The translations under genes were made by a program, and so were the position numbers. Source: an uncultured Draconibacterium sp. (GTDB lineage Bacteria; Bacteroidota; Bacteroidia; Bacteroidales; Prolixibacteraceae). Taken from it: DNA of 64,000 bases. Each line of letters starts with the position of its first letter. Positions within the stretch are counted from its first letter, which is position 1. Under the pieces are notes generated by a model. It did not search any database and was not told the origin of the DNA. It worked only from the letters and a program-made list of their open reading frames with translations. Where the stretch lies: assembly GCF_963675065.1 (NCBI RefSeq), contig NZ_OY775905.1, positions 694,501 to 758,500 on the forward strand, read 5' to 3'. Positions 9,931 to 19,246 of this stretch are shown in pieces.

Positions 9931-9972
9931 AATTGGCCTGCCGAAATTCTTCGGTGGGTCAATTCAAACTTT
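9931..9972 (+). terminator. Intra-operon hairpin with downstream T-rich tract (candidate attenuator)
   Basis: Arms AATTGGCCTGCCGAA (9931-9945) and TTCGGTGGGTCAATT (9950-9964) pair over all 15 positions, three of them as G-U, with a four-base loop. A T-rich stretch begins at 9971. It lies between the stop of the LamG gene (9908) and the ATG of the first GH144 gene (10008). It could reduce read-through into the enzyme genes or protect the 3' end of the susCD-LamG message. Confidence 0.65.
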
Positions 9973-10007
9973 TTCTTTTATTTCAAAACTCTTATCTGCT
10001 GATTCTG

Positions 10008-11993
10008 ATGCGTATATTCCATAAATTATTATTGCTTTTTTTTGTAACAGGAGTGATTGTTTCCTGCAGTAAGGATGATCCGGCGGAAGAAAAACCGACG
10101 GAAGACTTGGCAATCACTTACGCTTATATTGGCGAAACGGCACTTATCGCAAGTGGCACCAATTCAGATGTTGCCATCGATGAAACAATTGAGATTCGTT
10201 TCAACAAAGCCGTAAATAAAGTATCAGCCGAGGCAAGTATTAGTTTATTCGACGCAGATAATAATCCTTTAGCATTAACTCTTTTCTATTTCAACTCCAA
10301 TCAATTGGTAAAGATCGATCATCAGGATCTGGAGGAAAATGCAACTTACACCTTAACAATTTCACCCGATTTGGAAGGGTCAAACAAAGAGCCTTTTAAA
10401 GGGCAATCGTATACCTTTTCCACACTTACAACACCATTGATTCTGGAAAGTGTGCAAATTGATGAGGTGACTTACAATCCGTTATCGCGAATTTTAAACA
10501 TTAACCGCAAACCGGTGATCCGGCTGCAATTTAATTCAGCCGTTTCAAAAGATGATATTTCTCTTTATTCAACTTATTCCAGTAATGGGGCCTCGGTGGC
10601 TTCAATATATAATCAGGTAGACGAACAAACGATTTATGTTGAGATTTCGCAGGAAATGGAAGGTTTTAGTAAAACCGTTTTTGCCATTTCATCCGACATT
10701 GAAAATCGTATTGACCGGCCTTTCGAAGGGTTGGAACTGAACTTTTACACACAAGCCGATACCACTCCAAAATTCCCTTTAATTTCGGACGAGGAATTGT
10801 TAACGCTGGTTCAACGGCAAACATTCAAATATTTCTGGGATTTCGCGCATCCGGTAAGCGGATTGGCACGGGAACGGAATACTTCAGGTAATACTGTAAC
10901 CACAGGAGGATCCGGTTTTGGAGTAATGTCGATATTGGTAGGTATTGAACGCGGATTTATTACCCGTCAGCAAGGAGTTGACAGATTGGAAACTATTGTC
11001 GACTTTTTAACGAATGCCGATCGTTTTCACGGTGTGTGGCCGCATTGGCTAAACGGCGAAACCGGGCAAACCATTCCGTTCAGCACAAACGACGATGGTG
11101 GCGACCTGGTGGAAACAGCTTTTATGATGCAGGGATTACTGACTGTGCGGCAATACCTGAATTCCGGCAATTCGCAGGAATCATCTCTGATCGACAAGAT
11201 CAACACCCTCTGGGAAACCATTGAATGGGATTGGTACACCCAAGGCGGACAAGATGTGTTGTACTGGCACTGGTCGGAAAATAACGACTGGGCAATGAAT
11301 ATGAAAATAAGGGGATGGAATGAGGCACTTATTATTTATGTATTAGCTGCTTCATCGCCAACGCACACCATCGATAAAGATGTATACACCAAAGGCTGGG
11401 CGCGGGACGGCGATATGGAAAACACCAGTAACAGTTCGTACTACGGCTACACATTGCCCTTGCGCACAGACATGGGCGGTCCTTTGTTTTTTTCGCATTA
11501 TTCGTTCCTTGGGCTTGATCCGCGAAATCTTTCCGATCAGTACGCCAACTACTGGGAGCAAAATGTAACGCACTCAAAAATAAATCAGGCCTACTGTGCC
11601 GATAATCCGCAGAACTTTGTTGCGTATTCTGATGAATGCTGGGGACTTACAGCCAGCGACGGCTACTCTGGTTATTCGGCGCACTCGCCCAACAACGACC
11701 GGGGTGTTCTTACACCTACAGCAGCGCTGTCATCGATGCCTTACACACCTGAGGAATCAATGGAAGCTTTGCTCTATTTCTATTACACCCTTGGAGATAA
11801 ATTGTGGGGAGATTATGGATTCTACGATGCTTTTGATTTTACCAACGGCTGGGTGGCTGATTCTTACCTGGCCATAGATCAGGGGCCGATTGTAGTGATG
11901 ATTGAAAATTACCGGACCAACCTGCTTTGGGACTTATTTATGTCGTGTCCAGAAGTACAATCCGGATTGACAAAACTTGATTTTACGTATTAA
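10008..11993 (+). CDS. GH144-type endo-glucanase (glucoamylase-like) lipoprotein with Ig-like N-terminal domains
   Basis: I start the gene at ATG 10008 rather than at the in-frame TTG at 9933, because the ATG gives a clean lipoprotein signal (MRIFHKLLLLFF, lipobox VSC) and the TTG lies in the upstream hairpin. The product is 661 residues. Residues ~35-255 form one or two Ig-like (Big_5-type) domains (ETIEIRFNKAV; PVIRLQFNSAV). The rest is a glucoamylase-like catalytic domain with YFWDFAHP, GSGFGVMSILVGIERGFI, DDGGDLVETAF, WNEALIIYVLAASSPTH and AIDQGPIVVMIENYR. DDGGDLVE followed ~70 residues later by WNE matches my recollection of the acidic active-site residues of GH144 endo-beta-1,2-glucanase. 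That identification is from memory, not a search. The next gene is a paralogue. Confidence 0.82.
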   Translation: MRIFHKLLLLFFVTGVIVSCSKDDPAEEKPTEDLAITYAYIGETALIASGTNSDVAIDETIEIRFNKAVNKVSAEASISLFDADNNPLALTLFYFNSNQLVKIDHQDLEENATYTLTISPDLEGSNKEPFKGQSYTFSTLTTPLILESVQIDEVTYNPLSRILNINRKPVIRLQFNSAVSKDDISLYSTYSSNGASVASIYNQVDEQTIYVEISQEMEGFSKTVFAISSDIENRIDRPFEGLELNFYTQADTTPKFPLISDEELLTLVQRQTFKYFWDFAHPVSGLARERNTSGNTVTTGGSGFGVMSILVGIERGFITRQQGVDRLETIVDFLTNADRFHGVWPHWLNGETGQTIPFSTNDDGGDLVETAFMMQGLLTVRQYLNSGNSQESSLIDKINTLWETIEWDWYTQGGQDVLYWHWSENNDWAMNMKIRGWNEALIIYVLAASSPTHTIDKDVYTKGWARDGDMENTSNSSYYGYTLPLRTDMGGPLFFSHYSFLGLDPRNLSDQYANYWEQNVTHSKINQAYCADNPQNFVAYSDECWGLTASDGYSGYSAHSPNNDRGVLTPTAALSSMPYTPEESMEALLYFYYTLGDKLWGDYGFYDAFDFTNGWVADSYLAIDQGPIVVMIENYRTNLLWDLFMSCPEVQSGLTKLDFTY

Positions 11994-11996
11994 CAG

Positions 11997-13355
11997 ATGA
12001 AGAAGATTATATTTCCAATAGTATTGATTGCACTGGTTTCTACAATTGTCTTTTCTGGCTGTTCAACCGGAAACAAAAAACCAGTTGAGAAAATGCAGAA
12101 AACCGAGATATCGCTTGAAGATTCTTTGTTGAATTTGGTGCAATACCAAACCTTTCAGTATTTCTGGGACGGTGCCGAACCGGTTTCAGGAATGGCACGC
12201 GAACGCATTCACATGGACAATATTTATCCGCATAACGATCAGGATGTTGTAACACTCGGAGGCTCAGGATTTGGCGTTATGGCCATTCTTGTGGGTATCG
12301 AACGCGGATTTATCACTCGCGAACAGGCACTGGAACGTTTTCAACGCATTGTTGCTTATCTCGGTAAAGCTGATCGTTTTCACGGAGCATGGCCACACTG
12401 GCTCGACGGGCCAACCGGAAAAGTAAAACCTTTCAGTAAAAAAGATGATGGTGGCGATTTGGTGGAAACTGCTTTTATGATCCAGGGATTACTGGCAGTT
12501 GCCGAATATTATAAAGGTGGAAATGAGACAGATCAGCAGTTGGTAGCTGATATTCAACAATTGTGGGAAGAAGTAGAATGGGACTGGTACACGCAGGGAA
12601 AAGATGTGCTGTACTGGCACTGGTCGCCCAATTATGGCTGGGAAATGAATTTCCCGGTGGGTGGCTACAACGAGTGTCTGATTATGTACGTTCTGGCAGC
12701 TTCCTCGCCAACGCATCCAATTTCGCCCGCTGTTTACGACAAAGGCTGGGCGCTTAACGGAGACATTGCAAAAGACACTGTTTACTACGGACTAAGTACC
12801 GTTCTTAACTTTTACGAACACAACGACGATCCGATCGGACCACTGTTCTGGGCACATTACTCATACCTTGGTCTGAATCCGAAAGGGCTAAAAGACAAGT
12901 ACGCCGACTACTGGAAACTGAATGTAAATCATGCCACAATTCATTATCGTTATGCGCTTGATAATCCTAAAAATTTCAAAGGTTATGGCGAAAATCAGTG
13001 GGGATTTACGTCAAGTTATTCCATGCGCGGTTATGCAGGTCATCATCCCGGAGATGCCGACCTGGGAGTAATTTCTCCAACGGCAGCACTTTCATCGTTT
13101 CCGTATACGCCTAAAGAATCCATGCAATTCCTGAAATACCTGTACCTGGATGCCGATTCACTGGTGGGAAAATACGGTCCTTACGATGCCTATAGCCAAA
13201 CAGAAAATTGGTATTTGCCACGTTATCTGGCTATCGATCAGGGACCAATTCCGGTGATGATTGAAAATTACCGCAGCGGACTTTTGTGGAACTTGTTTAT
13301 GAGAAACGAAGATGTGCAGGCAGGGCTTGCGAAGTTGGGATTTGAAACACCGTAA
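11997..13355 (+). CDS. GH144-type endo-glucanase (glucoamylase-like) lipoprotein
   Basis: This 452-residue paralogue of the previous gene starts 4 bases after its stop, so translation is probably coupled. It has a lipoprotein signal (lipobox FSGC, about residue 21) and only the catalytic domain: YFWDGAEPVSGMARERI, GSGFGVMAILVGIERGFI, DDGGDLVETAF and, 69 residues after the Glu of DLVE, YNECL. That spacing agrees with D135/D139/E142/E211 as I recall them for the GH144 founding enzyme. The family cleaves internal beta-1,2-glucosidic bonds. Activity on another glucan or a substituted one is possible. Confidence 0.85.
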   Translation: MKKIIFPIVLIALVSTIVFSGCSTGNKKPVEKMQKTEISLEDSLLNLVQYQTFQYFWDGAEPVSGMARERIHMDNIYPHNDQDVVTLGGSGFGVMAILVGIERGFITREQALERFQRIVAYLGKADRFHGAWPHWLDGPTGKVKPFSKKDDGGDLVETAFMIQGLLAVAEYYKGGNETDQQLVADIQQLWEEVEWDWYTQGKDVLYWHWSPNYGWEMNFPVGGYNECLIMYVLAASSPTHPISPAVYDKGWALNGDIAKDTVYYGLSTVLNFYEHNDDPIGPLFWAHYSYLGLNPKGLKDKYADYWKLNVNHATIHYRYALDNPKNFKGYGENQWGFTSSYSMRGYAGHHPGDADLGVISPTAALSSFPYTPKESMQFLKYLYLDADSLVGKYGPYDAYSQTENWYLPRYLAIDQGPIPVMIENYRSGLLWNLFMRNEDVQAGLAKLGFETP

Positions 13356-13373
13356 CAGATAGATTAAGAAGAA

Positions 13374-15185
13374 ATGCAAACCTTAAAAAAACTCATTGGA
13401 ACAACTTTATTTGCCCTGCTTGTAATCAGCAGTGGTCAGGCCCAAACTATTGTTCCAAATACCTACTGCAATCCGCTGGATATTGATTACACCTACATGG
13501 TTTACAATTCTGCCCGGAATATTTCATATCGATCGGGTGCTGATCCGGCAGTTATTGAGTTTCGTGGCGAATACTACATGTTTGTAACCCGTTCGTTTGG
13601 CTACTGGCATTCATCCGACTTAGTGAACTGGGATTTTATCAAACCTCAGCAATGGTTTTTCGAAGGATGTAACGCACCTACTGCTTTCAATTACAAAGAT
13701 TCGTTGGTGTATTTTGCCGGCGATCCGGCGGGTTACGGAAGTATTCTTTATACCGACGATCCGAAAGGTGGCAAATGGACACCAACCCCTTCCATTTCGA
13801 ATAATATTCAGGATTCGGAACTTTTTATCGATGACGATGGAAAAACCTATTTATACTGGGGCTCATCGAATGTGTATCCGATACGTGTAAAGGAACTTAA
13901 CACAAATGATCGTTTTCTTGAAACAGGAGTAAAAAAAGACCTGATCAACCTGGTAGAAGAAGAACACGGCTGGGAACGTTTTGGCGAAAACAACTTTCAT
14001 CCGACTCTAAAAGAAGGATATATGGAAGGCGCTTCGATGACAAAACACAAGGGCAAATATTATTTGCAGTACGCCGCGCCGGGAACGCAGTTTAATGTTT
14101 ATGCCGATGGCGTTTACATTGGCGAATCACCGCTGGGACCTTTCACCTATATGAAAAATAACCCAATGAGCTTTAAACCGGGAGGTTTTACCAACGGCGC
14201 GGGACACGGAATTACCGTAAAACAAACCAATGGGCAATACTGGCATTTTGCCACCATGGCGCTGGCGTCGAACGCCCAATGGGAACGCCGACTGTGCATG
14301 TTCCCAACCTATTTTGATGAAGACGGTTTGATGCACTCGAATACTGCCTATGGCGATTATCCGCGTTTTGGCCCCGATCATCCTACAAAAGCCGGACAGC
14401 ATTGTGGCTGGATGTTGTTGTCGTACAAAGGAAAGGTTACCGTTTCATCGTCGTTAAAACAGATTATGAAATTCACCTCAAACAATGATGAGATTGAGGT
14501 ACACGAATTGCCTCTTGAAAAAAATGATAAAGAAGAAATTACCGCCAATGTGTTGACCGATGAAAATCCAAAAACATTTTGGGTAGCTGAAGCCAACAAC
14601 GATAAACAATGGATAAAGATTGAAATGTTGAATCCCGGACATATTTATGCTTTTCAACTGAATTTCCATGATTATGAGTCGGGTATTTATACACGCACCG
14701 AAGGTTTACGGCACCGTTTTATTATCGAAGTTTCAGCAGATGGGAAAAACTGGCAGACCGTGGTTGACCGCAGCAACAGTTACAAAGATTCGCCTAATGC
14801 ATACATTGTGCTGAATCAGCCGGTGGAAGCAAGATTTGTTCGCTATAAAAACATCGAAGTTCCGGGAAACAACTTTGCCATGAGCGAGATCCGGGTATTT
14901 GGTTTGGGACTGGGCAAGAAACCAGCCGAAGTAAAAGATTTTGAAATAACACGTCAAGATGACCGCCGGGATATTTCCTTCGCATGGAAACCGGTAAAAG
15001 GTGCTCAGGGATACAATATCCGCTGGGGTATTGCACCGGACAAATTGTACCAATCCTGGCAGCTTTACGATACAAACGAACATTTTATGCGCTGTCTCGA
15101 TCGTGATACTCCCTACTATTTTTCGATAGAAGCATTTAACGAAAATGGAATTTCTGAACCAACGGAACCGATTAAAATTGATTAG
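13374..15185 (+). CDS. GH43-like glycosidase with discoidin (F5/8C) and Fn3 modules
   Basis: The 603-residue secreted protein has a signal peptide (cleavage near GQAQ, residue 24) and a five-bladed propeller of the GH43/clan-F type. Its three expected acidic positions are present: D57 in SGADPAV, D147 in NIQDSELF and E218 in MEGASM. Residues ~365-510 look like an F5/8 type C (discoidin) binding domain (LTDENPKTFWVAE, RFVRYKNIEV), and ~515-600 like a fibronectin type III domain. GH43-like enzymes usually remove alpha-arabinofuranose, beta-xylose or galactose side groups, but the subfamily cannot be set here. It lies 18 bases after the GH144 gene, inside the operon, and may trim substituents or act on a different linkage of the same polymer. 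Confidence 0.8.
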   Translation: MQTLKKLIGTTLFALLVISSGQAQTIVPNTYCNPLDIDYTYMVYNSARNISYRSGADPAVIEFRGEYYMFVTRSFGYWHSSDLVNWDFIKPQQWFFEGCNAPTAFNYKDSLVYFAGDPAGYGSILYTDDPKGGKWTPTPSISNNIQDSELFIDDDGKTYLYWGSSNVYPIRVKELNTNDRFLETGVKKDLINLVEEEHGWERFGENNFHPTLKEGYMEGASMTKHKGKYYLQYAAPGTQFNVYADGVYIGESPLGPFTYMKNNPMSFKPGGFTNGAGHGITVKQTNGQYWHFATMALASNAQWERRLCMFPTYFDEDGLMHSNTAYGDYPRFGPDHPTKAGQHCGWMLLSYKGKVTVSSSLKQIMKFTSNNDEIEVHELPLEKNDKEEITANVLTDENPKTFWVAEANNDKQWIKIEMLNPGHIYAFQLNFHDYESGIYTRTEGLRHRFIIEVSADGKNWQTVVDRSNSYKDSPNAYIVLNQPVEARFVRYKNIEVPGNNFAMSEIRVFGLGLGKKPAEVKDFEITRQDDRRDISFAWKPVKGAQGYNIRWGIAPDKLYQSWQLYDTNEHFMRCLDRDTPYYFSIEAFNENGISEPTEPIKID

Positions 15186-15206
15186 TAACTATAAAACACT
15201 TTAGAT

Positions 15207-17492
15207 ATGTCACGCTTTTTACTATTTGTTGCAGTACTATTTTTATTTGCAGGATGTGTAACTCCAACAAGCAACTCGGGTGATTCCGAAATGGATGTCT
15301 TTGTTTCCGATTTAATGGCAAAAATGACCATTCAGGAAAAAATTGGTCAGTTGAACCTGATCACGCCCGGAGGTGGGATTCCCACAGGATCGGTGGTAAG
15401 TACCGGTGTTGAGGAGAAGATTAAAACCGGAAAGGTAGGCGGTATTTTTGGTGTTTACGGACCGGAGAAAACGCGTCAGGCACAGCAGCTGGCTGTTGAA
15501 GAAAGCCGCCTGGGAATTCCGATGATCTTTGGTTCGGATGTTATTCATGGTTACAAAACTACTTTCCCGCTACCGCTTGGATTAGCCAGTACCTGGGATA
15601 TGGAACTGATTGAAAAAACCGCTCAGATTGCGGCCAAAGAAGCAACTGCCGATGGTATTTTCTGGAATTTCTCACCAATGGTTGACGTATCGCGAGACCC
15701 GCGCTGGGGGCGTATTTCTGAAGGTGCCGGTGAAGATCCGTACCTGGGTTCCGAAATTGCCAAAGCAATGGTAAACGGATACCAGCAAGACAACCTGACC
15801 GGAACTACTACAATGATGGCAACCGTAAAACATTTTGCCTTATACGGTGCTGCTGAAGCCGGCCGTGATTACAACTCAGTTGATATGAGTCACCTGCGGA
15901 TGTTTAACGAATATTTTCCGCCGTACAAAGCGGCAATCGATGCCGGCGTTGGCTGTGTCATGTCGTCGTTTAACGATGTTGACGGTGTTCCTGCATCGGG
16001 AAATAAATGGTTACTAACCGATGTATTGCGCGACAGATGGGGATTTAATGGTTTTGTGGTATCTGATTATACTTCGGTTAACGAAATGATTGCTCATGGT
16101 TTGGGCGATTTACAAGCCGTTTCGGCACTGGCATTAAAAGCCGGATTGGACATGGACATGGTAGGAGAAGGATTTCTGACCACGCTTGAAAAATCGCTGG
16201 AAGAAGGAAAAGTAACAGAGGAAGACATCAATGTCGCTTGCCGCCGAATTCTGGAGGCGAAATATAAACTGGGACTTTTTGAAAATCCATACCGTTACTT
16301 TGATAATACGCGCCCTGAAAAAGATATTTTAACTGCCGAACACCGCCAGGTGGCACGACAAGCTGCAGCTAGCTCAATGGTATTATTGAAAAACGAAGAC
16401 CAGTTACTGCCGCTGAAAAAATCAGGAACTGTAGCTTTGGTGGGTCCACTGGTTGACAGCCGAAGTAATATGCTCGGAACATGGGCGCCAACAGGCGATT
16501 TTAATTTGGCAGTTACCGTTCTGGAAGGATTTCAGAACGTGGTTGGCAACAAAGTAAATATTCTTCATGCAAAAGGAGCCAATATATGCGACGATCCGGA
16601 GTTTGCAAAAAAGATAAATGTATTTGGTCCGAAGATATTTATCGATGAGCGTTCTACCGAAACCATGTTGCGCGAAGCTGTTTCGGTATCGAAAAAGGCT
16701 GATGTAATTATTGCCGTTGTTGGAGAAGCTACTGAAATGACGGGTGAATCATCGAGCCGCACAGACATTACCATGCCGCCAGGTCAGAAGAAATTATTAA
16801 GAGAACTGGCAAAAACCGGTAAGCCACTGGTTGTTGTAAATATGAGTGGCCGTCCGATGGAAATTGGCGAAGAAGTGGAAACGGCGGATGCCTTTCTGCA
16901 AATGTGGCATGCCGGTGTTGAAGGCGGAAATGCCTTGCCCGACGTATTGTTTGGCGATTACAATCCATCAGGGAAATTAACAGCAACTTTCCCTGTAAAT
17001 GTTGGCCAAGTACCAATTTATTACAGTGTTCGAAACACAGGTCGGCCACAGGATGGCGATACTTTTCAAAAATTTAAATCAAATTATCTGGACGCACCAA
17101 ATTCGCCGCTTTTCCCATTCGGATATGGGTTAAGCTACACATCATTTGAGTTTAAAAACTTGAGTGTCGACAAAACAAACATCACAAATAATGACGAGTT
17201 AAAAGTATCTGTTGAAGTGAAGAATACAGGCGATTTTGCCGGAGAGGAAGTAGTTCAGCTTTACATTCGCGATATGGTGGCCAGTATTACACCACCACTG
17301 CGTTTATTAAAAGGATTTGAAAAAGTTTCCATTCCAAAAGGTGAAACAAAAACGGTAGAATTTACCATTACCAACAACGACCTGGCATTTTATCATTCTG
17401 ATCTGTCGTTTTATGCCGAACCCGGTGAATTTGAGATTTATGTGGGAGGTGATTCAAACGCCACATTGGCGACAAAATTTACCTTGAAATAA
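15207..17492 (+). CDS. Glycoside hydrolase family 3 beta-glucosidase
   Basis: The 761-residue enzyme releases glucose from the non-reducing end of beta-gluco-oligosaccharides. It carries a lipoprotein-type signal (lipobox FAGC, residue 17), the GH3 N-terminal barrel (KIGQLNLITPGG, DPRWGRISEGAGEDPYLGS, VKHFALYGAAEAGRDYN), the nucleophile D287 in GFVVSDYTS, a Rossmann-like second domain with the likely acid/base E514 (MTGESSSRTD), and a C-terminal fibronectin-III-like domain (LSYTSFEFKNLSV onward). Domain order and length match BglX-type GH3. A GH3 beside GH144 is known from Bacteroides, where it cleaves sophoro-oligosaccharides; the same pairing here supports but does not prove that activity. 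Confidence 0.93.
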   Translation: MSRFLLFVAVLFLFAGCVTPTSNSGDSEMDVFVSDLMAKMTIQEKIGQLNLITPGGGIPTGSVVSTGVEEKIKTGKVGGIFGVYGPEKTRQAQQLAVEESRLGIPMIFGSDVIHGYKTTFPLPLGLASTWDMELIEKTAQIAAKEATADGIFWNFSPMVDVSRDPRWGRISEGAGEDPYLGSEIAKAMVNGYQQDNLTGTTTMMATVKHFALYGAAEAGRDYNSVDMSHLRMFNEYFPPYKAAIDAGVGCVMSSFNDVDGVPASGNKWLLTDVLRDRWGFNGFVVSDYTSVNEMIAHGLGDLQAVSALALKAGLDMDMVGEGFLTTLEKSLEEGKVTEEDINVACRRILEAKYKLGLFENPYRYFDNTRPEKDILTAEHRQVARQAAASSMVLLKNEDQLLPLKKSGTVALVGPLVDSRSNMLGTWAPTGDFNLAVTVLEGFQNVVGNKVNILHAKGANICDDPEFAKKINVFGPKIFIDERSTETMLREAVSVSKKADVIIAVVGEATEMTGESSSRTDITMPPGQKKLLRELAKTGKPLVVVNMSGRPMEIGEEVETADAFLQMWHAGVEGGNALPDVLFGDYNPSGKLTATFPVNVGQVPIYYSVRNTGRPQDGDTFQKFKSNYLDAPNSPLFPFGYGLSYTSFEFKNLSVDKTNITNNDELKVSVEVKNTGDFAGEEVVQLYIRDMVASITPPLRLLKGFEKVSIPKGETKTVEFTITNNDLAFYHSDLSFYAEPGEFEIYVGGDSNATLATKFTLK

Positions 17493-17509
17493 AAACTAAA
17501 CCAACTAAA

Positions 17510-19123
17510 ATGAGAAATTTATTTATAACCGCTTTTTTTGGATCAGTATTATTGTTGGGAGCCTGCTCACAAAAAGAAAGTACACCGCAGCGTCCGAACA
17601 TTATTTTTATTATGAGCGACGATCATGCCTACCAGGCCATTAGTGCGTATGACGATAAACTGATACAAACACCAAATATCGACCGGATTGCCGAAGAAGG
17701 AATGATATTCACTAACGCCTGTGTTTCTAATTCAATTTGTGCCCCTTCGCGGGCAACAATTTTAACCGGTAAACACACGCACATTCATGGAAAAATCGAT
17801 AATAACTTTCCTTTCGATACTACAAATGTTACTTTTCCGCAGTTACTGCACGATGCCGGTTATCAGACAGCCATGTTTGGCAAACTGCACTTCGGAAATA
17901 ATCCAAAAGGCTTTGATGAGTTTAAAATCCTTCCGGGACAGGGCGATTATTACAATCCCGATTTTATAACCAACAATGGCGATACAACCATACAAGGCTA
18001 TGTTACCGATGTGATTACCGACCTCGCCATCGACTGGATGGATAACCGAAGAAAGGAAGACAAACCTTTTTTAATGATGTACCTGCACAAAGCGCCTCAT
18101 CGCGAGTGGTACCCGGCCGAACGTCATTATAAAGAATTTACCAAAAAGACTTTCCCGGAACCGGAAACATTATTCGATGATTACAAAGGCCGGGGAACAG
18201 CAGCAAAAGAAGCTGAGATGAATTTGCTAAAACACATGACAGTTTCGGCCGATAACAAAATTTATCCGGAGTTGGCAAAAGATCTGGGTGTTGAGGAAAT
18301 GTCAGAATGGGGCTTTAATGTTTTTAAAAGTAAATATGCCCGTTTTACCGACGAACAAAAGGCAAAGTGGGATGCCGTTTATGGCCCAATAAACGAAGAG
18401 TTTGCAAAGCTATACCCAACAATGAGCGACTCGGCTTTTATGCGTTGGAAATACCAGCGTTACATGCAGGATTACCTGGGGTGTATTGCTGCTGTTGATG
18501 AAAATGTGGGCCGTTTGCTCGATCACCTGAAAGAACAGGGGCTGGACGAAAATACCATTGTCGTTTATACCTCCGACCAAGGATTTTACCTGGGCGAGCA
18601 CGGCTGGTTCGACAAACGTTTTATTTATAACGAATCGTTTAAAACACCACTTTTGGTGAAGTGGCCGGGTAAAATTGCTCCCGGATCGGTTTCGGATGAA
18701 ATGGTGCAAAACCTCGATTTTGCACAAACCTTTCTGGAGGCTGCCGGAATTGAGGCACCGTCGGATATGCAGGGAGAAAGCCTAATACCACTGTTAGTGG
18801 GCGATACTGCCAGCTGGACCCGCGACGCGGTTTATTACCATTACTACGAATATCCGGGATTTCATATGGTAAAACGCCACTACGGAATTGTAACCACAGA
18901 CTTTAAACTTGCTCATTTTTACTACGATATTGATGAGTGGGAATTGTACGACCGTAAAAAAGATCCGCTGGAACTGAATAATGTTTACGACGATCCGGCA
19001 TATGCAGATGTAGTTACTGCTTTGACGAAACAATTACAAGATTTGCGTGTGCAATACAAAGACTCTGACGAGTTGGATCGGAAATTTATTCAGAAATATA
19101 AGGACAAAGGGCTGATAAAATAA
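17510..19123 (+). CDS. Formylglycine-dependent sulfatase, family S1 (possibly S1_11)
   Basis: The 537-residue lipoprotein-like enzyme (lipobox LGAC, about residue 20) has the sulfatase opening RPNIIFIMSDDHA, which supplies metal-binding Asp residues. The maturation motif C-A-P-S-R has Cys77 as the residue converted to formylglycine, followed by ATILTGK. A second metal site is in VVYTSDQGFYLGEHGWFDKR, and the C-terminal DUF4976-like region contains WELYDRKKDPLELNNVYDDP. Length and C-terminus resemble GlcNAc-6-sulfatases, but substrate assignment from this is weak. It is the last gene of the operon. It needs a maturating radical-SAM enzyme that is not in this window. A sulfatase implies that the natural substrate carries sulfate esters. 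Confidence 0.9.
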   Translation: MRNLFITAFFGSVLLLGACSQKESTPQRPNIIFIMSDDHAYQAISAYDDKLIQTPNIDRIAEEGMIFTNACVSNSICAPSRATILTGKHTHIHGKIDNNFPFDTTNVTFPQLLHDAGYQTAMFGKLHFGNNPKGFDEFKILPGQGDYYNPDFITNNGDTTIQGYVTDVITDLAIDWMDNRRKEDKPFLMMYLHKAPHREWYPAERHYKEFTKKTFPEPETLFDDYKGRGTAAKEAEMNLLKHMTVSADNKIYPELAKDLGVEEMSEWGFNVFKSKYARFTDEQKAKWDAVYGPINEEFAKLYPTMSDSAFMRWKYQRYMQDYLGCIAAVDENVGRLLDHLKEQGLDENTIVVYTSDQGFYLGEHGWFDKRFIYNESFKTPLLVKWPGKIAPGSVSDEMVQNLDFAQTFLEAAGIEAPSDMQGESLIPLLVGDTASWTRDAVYYHYYEYPGFHMVKRHYGIVTTDFKLAHFYYDIDEWELYDRKKDPLELNNVYDDPAYADVVTALTKQLQDLRVQYKDSDELDRKFIQKYKDKGLIK

Positions 19124-19148
19124 GTCTTTAATTTGTGTGGCCAGAAAA

Positions 19149-19192
19149 AATATCGGCAAGTTGCTATTTAGTCAGCTTGCCGATATTCTTTT
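19149..19192. terminator. Bidirectional terminator between sulfatase and efflux adaptor
   Basis: Arms 19149-19163 and 19173-19187 pair at 14 of 15 positions (core TATCGGCAAG / CTTGCCGATA). The minus-strand transcript is followed by six T; the plus strand by CTTTT. It sits between convergent genes and ends the polysaccharide operon. Confidence 0.8.
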
Positions 19193-19246
19193 AGGGAAAT
19201 TCCATCACTTTCAGCAAGGTAACTCCCATTGTAAATTAAAAATAAG

